DNA of 64,000 nucleotides, from contig NZ_JHXO01000007.1 of the NCBI RefSeq assembly GCF_000621705.1, positions 62,001 through 126,000 of the forward strand, read 5' to 3'. Of the stretch, positions 44,030 through 52,797 are shown piece after piece. The position numbers and the translations under genes were made by a program. The stretch's first letter is position 1, and every line of letters starts with the position of its first letter. Below the pieces are notes generated by a model that worked only from the letters and a program-made list of their open reading frames with translations, was not told the DNA's origin and ran no database searches. The DNA comes from Prolixibacter bellariivorans ATCC BAA-1284. GTDB taxonomy: Bacteria; Bacteroidota; Bacteroidia; Bacteroidales; Prolixibacteraceae.

Positions 44030-45811
44030 TTACCTCAGATAAGTGAGCCCTAATATGGCTACCGTTGCAGCCATGTAAAGCAATGTGAGCGGAAAACCAA
44101 TCTTGAAGAAATCGCGGAAAGAATACCCCCCCGGACCATAAACCATCAGGTTGGTCTGGTAACCGATTGGTGTCATGAAGTTGGCTGCGGCAGCGAAAGC
44201 TACTACCAGAATAAACGGTTGCGGTGGCAAACTCAGATTTGATGCCATGGTTAATGAAATGGGGAATATAAGCGCCACTGCAGCTTTATTGGTTATCAGG
44301 TTGGCCAATAATGATGTTATCAGGTATATTCCCGCCAAAAGGGCCACTTTCCCGAAAGGTAAGAAGATGGAGATAAGACTATTCGCCAGCATTTCTGCAA
44401 CACCGGTTTTCAGCATGGCAGTTCCCAACGCAAGTGATAATGCGATGACCATGGCCAGTTCGTAATCGATACTCTTGGGAATATCTTTCGGCGGATAAAT
44501 CTTCAGCATGTTAATGAGGATAATGAGTACCAACAGCGAAGTAAACAAGGGCACCAATCGCAACGCTGAAAGCAATATGGCCAGTCCGGTTCCACCGAAA
44601 AGGACAAAATACTGCCACTTTTCAAGTTTCCTGAAAGCTTTTACTTTTGAGATGTAATAAAAGTCGAGTGTGCCGGCCGAACGGCTTTCGAAGCTTTTTC
44701 CCACAAAGAGCAAAAGAACGTCACCCGCTTTCAGTTTCTGGAAGGTAATCTTACCCGAAATTCGTTCTCCATTACGGTGAATGGCAATAATCGCCGAGTC
44801 GTAACGCCCACGAAAATTGGCCTCCATAACGGTTTTCCCGATAAGGGAAGAGTTGTGCGAAATAACTACTTCTACCACTTCACTCTTTTTGCTGTCCTGC
44901 AACGAACCAAGTGTTGGAAATGAAAGACCTGAATCCGTTTGTGTGATGATATCAGCAATGGTTTCGGTATCACCGGCAAAAACCAACTGGTCGTTTACAC
45001 GAAGTTGTGTGGTGAGCGAAATGGCCGGAATACGCTCATTGTCACGAATTAACTCTACCAGGTACAATCCTTTCAGTCTGTCGAGGTTTTCATTCCGGAT
45101 ATCTTTCCCCGCAAGGGGTGAGCCCTCGTTAATCTGTGTTTGCAGAATATATTCCCTGTTCCTTGTACGAAACTGGGACATAGCATCTTTTCGTTCCGGC
45201 AGTAATTTCTTGCTAAATAAGAGCATATAGGCAATCCCGATGACTGCCATGGCAGAACCTACCGGGAAAAAATCGAACATGTCGAGTGAAGGCAGGCCGG
45301 GAATGATCTCCTGGTCGAGCACCATTCCGTTTACAATCAGGTTGGTGGAAGTACCAATTAGTGTGGCACAACCTCCCAGAATAGCTGCATACGAAAGTGG
45401 AATCAATAACCGGGAAGGCGAAGTATTGTTTCGTTTACTCCAGTGATGTACGTATGGCATCATGATGGCTACGAGCGGCGTATTGTTCAGGAAGGCTGAA
45501 AATCCGGCGACCAGCGTCATCATTCTGAGCATAAAACCCCGGTACGTTCGTGCCCCCTTGAACACCTTGTCGAAAATCATTTCCATGATGGGCGTTTGCC
45601 GGATGATGTCACCAAGCAAAAGAAGGAGCAGAATGACGACCAACTGTACATTCGCAAACCCGCTGAGGATTTCGGCCGGAGTTAGAATGCGCGAAACGCC
45701 CAGAACAGAGATGGCAATAACAAATGTAAATGATGGTCCCAGTATCTCAAAGTACAGGGATATCAATATGAATGCCAGGACAACAAATACTATGAGTACT
45801 TCGAAATTCAA
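44030..45811 (-). CDS. SLC13 family permease with two TrkA-C (RCK_C) domains
   Basis: 593 residues. The N-terminal half (~1-210) and the C-terminal half (~400-593) form a divalent-anion transport fold of about ten helices, with the family's GTSTNLIVNG motif near 150. Two RCK_C domains lie in the loop between them (~215-375; EVVEVVISHNSSLIGKTVME). Members carry sulfate or other dicarboxylates/anions with Na+; the RCK domains suggest ligand control. It faces the phosphatase gene across 7 bp (convergent). Confidence 0.9.
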   Translation of the reverse strand: MNFEVLIVFVVLAFILISLYFEILGPSFTFVIAISVLGVSRILTPAEILSGFANVQLVVILLLLLLGDIIRQTPIMEMIFDKVFKGARTYRGFMLRMMTLVAGFSAFLNNTPLVAIMMPYVHHWSKRNNTSPSRLLIPLSYAAILGGCATLIGTSTNLIVNGMVLDQEIIPGLPSLDMFDFFPVGSAMAVIGIAYMLLFSKKLLPERKDAMSQFRTRNREYILQTQINEGSPLAGKDIRNENLDRLKGLYLVELIRDNERIPAISLTTQLRVNDQLVFAGDTETIADIITQTDSGLSFPTLGSLQDSKKSEVVEVVISHNSSLIGKTVMEANFRGRYDSAIIAIHRNGERISGKITFQKLKAGDVLLLFVGKSFESRSAGTLDFYYISKVKAFRKLEKWQYFVLFGGTGLAILLSALRLVPLFTSLLVLIILINMLKIYPPKDIPKSIDYELAMVIALSLALGTAMLKTGVAEMLANSLISIFLPFGKVALLAGIYLITSLLANLITNKAAVALIFPISLTMASNLSLPPQPFILVVAFAAAANFMTPIGYQTNLMVYGPGGYSFRDFFKIGFPLTLLYMAATVAILGLTYLR

Positions 45812-45896
45812 AATCCAGGTTCAGTTGATCTTCGAAATGTGAAGATATAATATTTTAACAATATGTGATTACCTGTATGCCTTTTTCGGTAAGGTT

Positions 45897-45929
45897 TACA
45901 AAAGAAACGGCCGGAATAAATCCGGCCGT
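45897..45929 (-). terminator. Terminator after the outer-membrane protein gene
   Basis: ACGGCCGGA and TCCGGCCGT form a 9-bp stem with a 5-nt loop; on the minus strand TTTCTTTTG follows. It lies 25 bp after the OMP stop. Confidence 0.85.
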
Positions 45930-45954
45930 CATATTTCTTGTATGAAATGTCTTC

Positions 45955-46650
45955 TTAGAATAATCTGATGCCCAGTGACAAGGTCAGTGTGTTGCCTTTG
46001 TTTTTAAAGCCAATAACTGTCGGATCATTGTTGGAGACACCTTCTGATACGTTGGTCAATCCCCATGCGTAACGCACGTCAAGAGACAACATAGCTACAT
46101 CGACACCGACGCCTGCCTGCCAGTCCCAGGTGTTGTTTTTGAAGTTGCTCGGGTCGTACAGACTTGGGTCAACTGCAACACCATCTGTTTTATTGAGTGT
46201 GATTTCACTTCCGTCCAGGATAAACGACATGGCAGGGCCAGTCATCAGGTTAACAGAAGCAACTTTCAGGTCGAGTACTTTAACACCAAGCAACAACGGT
46301 ATCTGAACGGACTTCACATCCATGTGCTGTGTGACAGCTCCTTCCAAACCACTTTGCGTTGTAGAGGTAGGAATTGAATAAGTTGTTTTTCCTTTTTGCA
46401 CACTGTACAGCAATTCAGGCTGAAGAAAAACCTTGTTATGTTTCAGTCGCAGAAAAGCACCAACATTGAAACCGTTAGCTGCGTCTGCCTTCAGGTCATT
46501 GAGGGTGTAGCTTGATGCGCCGGCAATGGCATTGTCGGTCGTAATTTTTGTAGAGTTGATACTTCCCTTAATACCAAGGCTGATCGGTAGTTGAGCAAAC
46601 AGCGAGGTGGTCAGAGCCACCAATACGAATGACAGAAGTAGTCGTTTCAT
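45955..46650 (-). CDS. Outer-membrane beta-barrel protein (PorT/OmpA-barrel type)
   Basis: 231 residues from the ATG at 46650, which begins the signal peptide MKRLLLSFVLVALTTSLFAQ. The mature part is an eight-strand barrel pattern: LGIKGSINSTKITT, VGAFLRLK, FLQPELLYSVQKG, WQAGVGVDVAML, LDVRYAWGL, ending LTLSLGIRLF with the terminal aromatic. Function unknown. Confidence 0.85.
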   Translation of the reverse strand: MKRLLLSFVLVALTTSLFAQLPISLGIKGSINSTKITTDNAIAGASSYTLNDLKADAANGFNVGAFLRLKHNKVFLQPELLYSVQKGKTTYSIPTSTTQSGLEGAVTQHMDVKSVQIPLLLGVKVLDLKVASVNLMTGPAMSFILDGSEITLNKTDGVAVDPSLYDPSNFKNNTWDWQAGVGVDVAMLSLDVRYAWGLTNVSEGVSNNDPTVIGFKNKGNTLTLSLGIRLF

Positions 46651-46820
46651 AAGATTAAAAATTAATGTTTGTAGAGATAAACGAATAAACAATACATGCT
46701 ATTGTCTTGTGTCTTGTCTTAATTTTCGTTGGGCAATTTAACAATTTTAACGATTGATTCCTGTCATTCCCCGGCGAATTTGTACTTTCGTTCCATTACG
46801 AAATCAAAAATACTACTTCC

Positions 46821-48284
46821 ATGAGAAAGTTAAATAAGCTCTCTCCTCAGCCTGTATGGGACTATTTTGAAGACATTTGCCAGGTTCCCAGGCCTTCGAA
46901 AAAGGAGGAGCAGATTATTCAGTTCCTGCTCGAATTTGCTGAAAAACATAATTTGGATGCAAAAACGGACGAGGCAGGAAATGTTTTAATCTCCAAACCG
47001 GCTACTTCCGGAAAAGAAAAGGTAAAACGGGTTATTCTGCAGTCGCACATCGATATGGTGTGTGAGAAGAATTCCGATACCGAACATGATTTTGAAAAGG
47101 ATCCGATCAAAGCCTATGTAGATGGTGAGTGGGTAACGGCCGAAGGTACCACACTCGGTGCCGATTGTGGAATTGGTATGGCTGCCGCTATGGCGGTTCT
47201 TACGGCTAAAGATTTTGAGCACGGCCCGATTGAATCTCTTTTTACGGTAGATGAAGAGACTGGACTAACTGGTGCGTTTGCTTTGCAGCCCGGATTTTTG
47301 AGCGGCTCAATTCTTTTGAATCTCGATTCGGAGGACGAAGGTGAGTTATTCATCGGTTGTGCTGGTGGTGTCGACACAGTTGCCACATTTAACTATCAAC
47401 CGGAAGCTTCTCCTGCCGGGATGTTTGCTGTTAAATTATCGGTAACCGGACTGTTAGGTGGTCATTCAGGAGATGATATTCATAAGGGTAGGGGAAATGC
47501 CAACAAAATACTGAACCGCTTCATATGGGGCGCTACGCAGAAATACGGAGCACGTCTCGCTTCGTTCGATGGCGGAAACTTACGTAATGCGATTGCTCGT
47601 GAAGCTTTTGCTGTTATATTGGTGCCTTCGGATAAAAAGGAGCAATTAACCGCTGATTTTAATGTTTTCCGTTCAACCGTGCAGAACGAATTGGCGATTA
47701 CTGAGCCGAAACTGAAGTTGGAGCTCGAAAGCACCGAAGCTGCCCCAACGGTAATGGATAATGAAACTCAGCAGAAGTTCCTTCAGGCGTTGTATGCCTG
47801 TCCGCACGGTGTACTTGGAATGAGCTTCCGTATGCCGGGAATGGTGGAAACATCAACGAACCTGGCATCCGTGAAATTCAAGGAAGGTAATCAAATTGAG
47901 GTGACGACCAGTCAGCGAAGTGATTTGAACAGCGGCAAAGAGGATGCAGCTGCCATGGTGAAAGCCGTTTTCGAGTTGGGCGGCGCCAAAATTCGTCATA
48001 GCGACGGTTACCCGGGCTGGACACCGAATCCCGAATCGGAAATCATGGATATTACCCGGACGGCTTACAGCAAGCTTTTTAAGCAGGAGCCGATTGTTCG
48101 TTCGATTCATGCAGGGTTGGAATGTGGATTATTTCTGGATAAGTATCCGTCGATGGACATGATTTCATTTGGACCGACCATCCGCGGGGCGCACTCACCT
48201 GATGAGAAGCTTGAAATTGAAACAGTGACTAAATTCTGGGATTTGTTGGTTGAAGTACTGATTAAAATTCCGGAAGAGAAATAA
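46821..48284 (+). CDS. pepD: Cytosolic beta-alanyl/aminoacyl-histidine dipeptidase PepD
   Basis: 487 residues, full length for the M20-family dipeptidase. Metal ligands are in HIDMVCEKN (the HxD of the first site), GADCGIG, DEETGLTG and SEDEGE; the terminal His lies in RGAHSPDE. It cuts Xaa-His dipeptides such as carnosine and many others, using two Zn or Mn ions. A terminator follows at 48309. Confidence 0.95.
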   Translation: MRKLNKLSPQPVWDYFEDICQVPRPSKKEEQIIQFLLEFAEKHNLDAKTDEAGNVLISKPATSGKEKVKRVILQSHIDMVCEKNSDTEHDFEKDPIKAYVDGEWVTAEGTTLGADCGIGMAAAMAVLTAKDFEHGPIESLFTVDEETGLTGAFALQPGFLSGSILLNLDSEDEGELFIGCAGGVDTVATFNYQPEASPAGMFAVKLSVTGLLGGHSGDDIHKGRGNANKILNRFIWGATQKYGARLASFDGGNLRNAIAREAFAVILVPSDKKEQLTADFNVFRSTVQNELAITEPKLKLELESTEAAPTVMDNETQQKFLQALYACPHGVLGMSFRMPGMVETSTNLASVKFKEGNQIEVTTSQRSDLNSGKEDAAAMVKAVFELGGAKIRHSDGYPGWTPNPESEIMDITRTAYSKLFKQEPIVRSIHAGLECGLFLDKYPSMDMISFGPTIRGAHSPDEKLEIETVTKFWDLLVEVLIKIPEEK

Positions 48285-48814
48285 GGAAACAACATTACCG
48301 AAAAACGAAAAGGGGGCTGAAGTAATTCAGTCCCCTTTCTTGTCCTAATCATAAACTAAAAACACCAAAGCATAAAAACCGATGACTGTTTAGTCGATAC
48401 AGCCATCATTTAGAAACGATGTTGAATATTTTCGACTTACCAATACTTTAACTGAGTTATGGTAATATTCTGAATTATGAAAAGATAACCGGCAACGATT
48501 ATTTTCATTGCTTTTGGAAATCCCAAACAATAAAACAGCTTTTTAATGAATGCGCAAAATAGTAAAGTTTTTCTGCGCACGCATCCAAAACTTTTATGTT
48601 CAAAAACAAGTTTTAAAAATTAAGGCATGTTTTATATGCATGAAAACAAGAGGTAACAGGTCGTATTTTTATTTCTTTTATTAATTGCAACGGGGTTTTC
48701 CGGCAAAAATAAATGATGATGCATTTTCTCTTGCCTTCAAATGCGGTTTTCCGCCGATATTTTTTTTGATGTTAAATAAATCAGGCATCTTTGAATGATA
48801 AAAAATGGTCAGGA
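48285..48814. other. 530-bp intergenic region
   Basis: It starts with the pepD terminator (48309-48341). The rest is AT-rich, noncoding DNA upstream of the VTC-domain gene. A promoter for that gene is expected, but no clear -33/-7 pair stands out. Confidence 0.5.
48309..48341 (+). terminator. Terminator after pepD
   Basis: AAAGGGGGCTGAA and TTCAGTCCCCTTT form a near-perfect 13-bp stem with a 4-nt loop. It lies 25 bp after the pepD stop. Confidence 0.85.
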
Positions 48815-49579
48815 ATGTCAGTTGATTTACAGTCTTTACTCAATCATTTTGAGCCCATTAGTTTGGATGCGGCGGATAAGGCACGTTTGATGAACCGCGT
48901 GGATTCAAAATTTGTGGTTTCTGTAGATAAACTGGAAGAAATTATGGAGGAAACTTGGTCGGATTACCAGGTTCTGAGTATCGAAGGAGAGAGGAATCTG
49001 CCGTATCGGACACGTTACCTCGATACGCCGGATTTTGCGATGTTCAATGCGCATGTTAATGGCAAATTGAATCGGTACAAGATCCGTTTCCGGGAATATC
49101 CCCTTACGGGAATGCGATTTTTGGAATCAAAGTTTAAAATGAACCGCAACCGGACCATTAAAAAGCGCATTTCCCGCCAGGAACATATTCCAGAAGAAAA
49201 TGAGGTGGAAGAGCAATTTGTAATGCAACAAACGCCTTATAATCGGGAAGATCTGGAAACTAAGTTGTATAATAGGTTTAAGCGGGTTTCGTTAGTTCAT
49301 AGAACCGTAAATGAACGAATTACGATTGATACTGACATCTTTTTTTCAACTGATAAGGAGAACTGGCAGGCACTTGGTGATTTGGCGGTAATTGAGTTGA
49401 AACAGGAGCAGTTCAGCCGGCATGTCGGATTTACCCGCATTTTACGCAGACATGGAATCAGGCCAATTGGCTTTTCAAAATATTGTATCGGAGTTTCGAT
49501 GTTATATCCCGACAGGAAAATTAATCGGATGAAACAGAAAATCCGGCTGCTGAATAAACTAACTAGACACTCATCATGA
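48815..49579 (+). CDS. VTC domain polyphosphate polymerase-like protein
   Basis: 254 residues from the ATG at 48815 (MSVDLQSLL); an in-frame TTG at 48791 gives eight more residues. The VTC-type triphosphate-tunnel fold is marked by RVDSKFVV, YRTRYLDTPDF, KLNRYKIRFREY, ESKFKMNRNRTIKKRI and, late, VIELKQEQF and GFSKYCIG. In yeast this domain makes polyphosphate. It overlaps the DUF4956 gene by 4 bp, an arrangement seen often with VTC genes in bacteria. Confidence 0.85.
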   Translation: MSVDLQSLLNHFEPISLDAADKARLMNRVDSKFVVSVDKLEEIMEETWSDYQVLSIEGERNLPYRTRYLDTPDFAMFNAHVNGKLNRYKIRFREYPLTGMRFLESKFKMNRNRTIKKRISRQEHIPEENEVEEQFVMQQTPYNREDLETKLYNRFKRVSLVHRTVNERITIDTDIFFSTDKENWQALGDLAVIELKQEQFSRHVGFTRILRRHGIRPIGFSKYCIGVSMLYPDRKINRMKQKIRLLNKLTRHSS

Positions 49580-50253
49580 CGACTATTTTGCCATTGATCA
49601 CTTCGGTTCCCTTGTTTTTGCCAGTCGCCGATTTGTTCGGAATTGAGTGGTTAAACGGACCGGACACACTGGAGTTAGCGCTCCGTTTCCTGTTTAATTT
49701 ACTGGTAATAACAATTATTGGCCGTTACCTCTACTACCGTATTTCCCGCCGGAAGGAGTACTATTTTACGTACATTCTGATTGGCACAACCGTGTTTTTC
49801 ATCTCCTTCCTGTTGGAAAGTGTTAAGCTGGAAATTGGCTTTGCATTGGGCTTGTTTGCTGTGTTTGGTATTCTTCGTTACCGAACGGATACCATTCCCA
49901 TCAAAGAGATGACTTTTCTCTTTGTGATCATTGCGATTTCGGTCATCAATGCTTTGGCGGGTGCGGAAATAAGTTATGCCGAGTTGTTTATGACCAACGT
50001 TGCCATTATTGCGGTAACCTGGGCAATGGAGCGTTTGTGGTCCAACCGTCAGGAGACGCAGAAAACGGTTATTTACGAACGCATAGAACTGATTAAGCCG
50101 GAAAATTACGGTGCTTTATTGGCTGATTTGGAAGAAAGAACGGGTTTGGAAATCAATCGAATTGAAGTGGGTGACATCAACTTTCTTCGCGATACCGCTG
50201 AAATTACCATCTTTTATCATCCTTACCAGGAAAAGGCTTCCCGCAAGCCCTAA
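49576..50253 (+). CDS. DUF4956 integral membrane protein
   Basis: 225 residues and four to five N-terminal helices (RFLFNLLVITIIGRYLYY; YILIGTTVFFISFLLES; LGLFAVFGILRYRTDTIPIK). The cytoplasmic C-terminal domain (~165-220) has ERTGLEINRIEVGDINFLRD. The family is a constant partner of VTC-type polymerases in bacteria, perhaps anchoring or exporting the polymer. It overlaps the VTC gene by 4 bp and is 12 bp before the DUF2490 gene. Confidence 0.85.
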   Translation: MTTILPLITSVPLFLPVADLFGIEWLNGPDTLELALRFLFNLLVITIIGRYLYYRISRRKEYYFTYILIGTTVFFISFLLESVKLEIGFALGLFAVFGILRYRTDTIPIKEMTFLFVIIAISVINALAGAEISYAELFMTNVAIIAVTWAMERLWSNRQETQKTVIYERIELIKPENYGALLADLEERTGLEINRIEVGDINFLRDTAEITIFYHPYQEKASRKP

Positions 50254-50265
50254 GTTTCTTTTGCT

Positions 50266-50931
50266 ATGAAGAAAATCATCATCACATTCGCAGGGCTGGT
50301 TCTTTTCCTGTTTGGTACAGCGCCTGTGGTTGCAGCCGACAATTATGGAATCTGGACGAGTGCCGGCGTTCGTAAAGATTTTCACAAATGGAAATTCGAA
50401 TTAAATGAGGAATTTCGTTTCTCCGATAACGTTTCAACTCTTGGACGTTACTTTACTGAACTGAGCGCCGGTTATGATGTGACGGACTGGTTAAGCATGG
50501 GGGCGGGGTACAGATTCACAAAGGATCGGGATAAAGACAATGCCTGGCGAACGCTTCACCGTTTTATTGTTGATGCTGAGGTAAGCCACGAAATAAAAAG
50601 TGTGGAATTGTCTTATCGTTTGCGCTATACCAACGAAGATGATTTCATTGCCGGAGGGAACGATGACAGTTCATTCCTGCGACAAAAAGGCGAAGTGGAA
50701 TATCATATTCGCGACAGTCGGTGGGACCCCTATTTTTCGGGTGAGTTGTACTATCAGCTACATGGGAAAAATTCCGGTGAATTCAATAAATTTCGATACA
50801 CTCTTGGAACCAAATTCTCGTTGAATAAGAAGAATCGCTTCAGCTTGTTTTTCAGTTTGCAGCAGGAATTTAACGTGTCGAAACCCGACCGTGATTTTAT
50901 TACCGGCCTATCGTACACCTACCGTCTTTGA
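50266..50931 (+). CDS. DUF2490 outer-membrane beta-barrel protein
   Basis: 221 residues. The signal peptide MKKIIITFAGLVLFLFGTAP ends near AADNYG. The rest is an amphipathic strand pattern (GIWTSAGVRKDF, KFELNEEFRFSDN, LSMGAGYRFTKDRD, VELSYRLRYTNED, FSLFFSLQQEFN) ending in LSYTYRL, as for DUF2490. It is the third gene of the VTC-DUF4956-DUF2490 operon and could be the outer-membrane part of the same process. Confidence 0.88.
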   Translation: MKKIIITFAGLVLFLFGTAPVVAADNYGIWTSAGVRKDFHKWKFELNEEFRFSDNVSTLGRYFTELSAGYDVTDWLSMGAGYRFTKDRDKDNAWRTLHRFIVDAEVSHEIKSVELSYRLRYTNEDDFIAGGNDDSSFLRQKGEVEYHIRDSRWDPYFSGELYYQLHGKNSGEFNKFRYTLGTKFSLNKKNRFSLFFSLQQEFNVSKPDRDFITGLSYTYRL

Positions 50932-51547
50932 GAACCTTTCGATGAATTGGATGCCCGGGCGTATTGTTGTTTTTGGCCGGTGGCAAAAACGGATCTCAGC
51001 GGATGCAAGACTATTTTGCGGTATTCCTTCTGTTCGTTTTACAAGCTATTCTTCAGGGGAATGTCTTCAACAATTTGCTCGTTTTTGTTTCACTGGCAGG
51101 CGTGCCATAATACTTCAATATTACTTAATCTAATTGTTTATAATACCTTGTTAATTGTCAGAATAGTAATTTAATACAATATTAATTGTTTTAATTATTG
51201 CTGTTTGTCAATATGCAGTGTACCCCAACTAAATTTTGTTAAATATCGAATTGATTTTCAACAACAATTCTCGTTTGGTCGTTTACAATCATGAAGACCG
51301 GAAAACAAATGTTTATGAGGAAAACATAAAGGTTGTTTTGTATATACTTCATAAGAGAACAAACAGAAAAATTAGATGACTGAATGATGTGGATGCCCTT
51401 TTCTTTCCTCGTTTTCAGTTGGTTTTCATAATGTATTTTGGTAAATTTATAGTAGCCGCAGGGCTGAGCGAAGCAGAAGCGTTCTTCACTTTTTGAAATA
51501 CAGCCATGTGCGGCCGTTTGAATCCGTAAACTCTAAATTCTAAAGCT
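50932..51547. other. 616-bp intergenic region
   Basis: AT-rich with short open frames that lack support; no repeat, RNA or operator stands out. The promoter for the DUF2007-Usp gene is expected in the last 100 bp. Confidence 0.5.
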
Positions 51548-52678
51548 ATGTCTGATAAGTTGGTTACCGTTGCCCGTTTTAGCTATCTGCACCGTGCTTA
51601 CCTGATGAAAGGTTGGCTCGATTCGGCCGGTATCGAAAGCTGCATTCTGAATCAGGGATTGCGCTATGCTATCCGTGCCGAAGCCCACAACCGGGTTGAA
51701 CTTCAGGTCAGGGAAGGAGATGTGGAAAAAGCTTTGGAAATCATCGACCAGGTAAATAAAAAGTACGGGCCCGAATTCCAGGAACCAGACGATATGGTTT
51801 CTGCCATCCGGCGAATTCTTGTGCCGATAGATTTTTCCGCTTTTGCGCTTAATGCTGCAAAGTACGCTGTGCATGTGGCGAAACAAAAGCAGGCCGAACT
51901 GGTATTGGTTCATGCCTTTTTTAATCCGATTGTTAGTCCATGGGGATACGACAATACCTACATCTATCCGAGCAGTGTTACCGATGCACTTAATGAAATA
52001 GAGGAACATGCCACCAGGGGAATGACAAAATTTGTAGGCGACCTCCGGAAGTATATGGAAGATAAAAACCTAATGGATATTACTTTGACAACACGATTGG
52101 TGGGGGGGATTGCTGAAGAAACTATTCTGGAACTGTCGGACAGCGAAAATTTTGATTTGATTGTTCTCGGCGCCAAGGGAAAATCGCGGTCAGACTACTG
52201 GTATGGTAGTGTAGCAGCCAAGATTATGCAGAAAGCGAAGATTCCGGTGCTGGCTATTCCTGAAAATTCCGTTTACAAGGATGAGATGTTTAAGCGCATC
52301 ATGTATGCGACAAACTTTGATAAGTCGGACGGTCCGGCTATCCGGATGTTACTGAATATCGCCCGGCCTCTGGATGTGCATATTCACGTGGTACATATCG
52401 ATACGACGAATGAAAATCCTTTTGCTAACTACGATTTAAATCATTTTAAAGAGAAGTATGCCGGAATTCCGGAAGATATTCCCATGGATTTCGATTTAAT
52501 CAAGAATGATAATCAGGTAAAAGGTATCGAGCAATATATCAAGGACAAAGAGATTGATGTTATTTCACTTACAACACATAAGCGGAATCTGCTTACCTCT
52601 ATTCTGAAGCCGAGTGTGGCCCGTGAGTTATTGTTCCAGACCACTATACCGCTCTTGGTTTTTCATTCAAAGGAATAG
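51548..52678 (+). CDS. DUF2007 domain fused to two universal stress protein domains
   Basis: 376 residues. Residues 1-70 match DUF2007 (putative signal-transducing fold): VARFSYLHRAYLMKGWLDSA, then RVELQVREGDVEKALEII. Two Usp domains follow: ~87-236 (IRRILVPIDFSAFALNAAKY; LIVLGAKGKSRSDYWYGSVA, an ATP-loop-like segment) and ~248-375 (FKRIMYATNFDKSDGPAIRM; the second loop is degenerate). Tandem Usp proteins are usual; the DUF2007 fusion is less so. A terminator follows at 52724. Confidence 0.9.
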   Translation: MSDKLVTVARFSYLHRAYLMKGWLDSAGIESCILNQGLRYAIRAEAHNRVELQVREGDVEKALEIIDQVNKKYGPEFQEPDDMVSAIRRILVPIDFSAFALNAAKYAVHVAKQKQAELVLVHAFFNPIVSPWGYDNTYIYPSSVTDALNEIEEHATRGMTKFVGDLRKYMEDKNLMDITLTTRLVGGIAEETILELSDSENFDLIVLGAKGKSRSDYWYGSVAAKIMQKAKIPVLAIPENSVYKDEMFKRIMYATNFDKSDGPAIRMLLNIARPLDVHIHVVHIDTTNENPFANYDLNHFKEKYAGIPEDIPMDFDLIKNDNQVKGIEQYIKDKEIDVISLTTHKRNLLTSILKPSVARELLFQTTIPLLVFHSKE

Positions 52679-52723
52679 GTTGAATAATAGTTTATTAAAT
52701 GAATAAACTGAACTTAAACTTGA

Positions 52724-52750
52724 GGGCTGCTGATAATGTAGCCCTTTTTT
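52724..52750 (+). terminator. Terminator after the Usp gene
   Basis: GGGCT and AGCCC form the core stem with GC/GT next to an 8-nt loop, then six T residues. It lies 45 bp after the stop. Confidence 0.8.
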
Positions 52751-52797
52751 ATGTTCGGAATGATGGTTTGTTTTTATTTTTGTGTCTTAACGAATGA

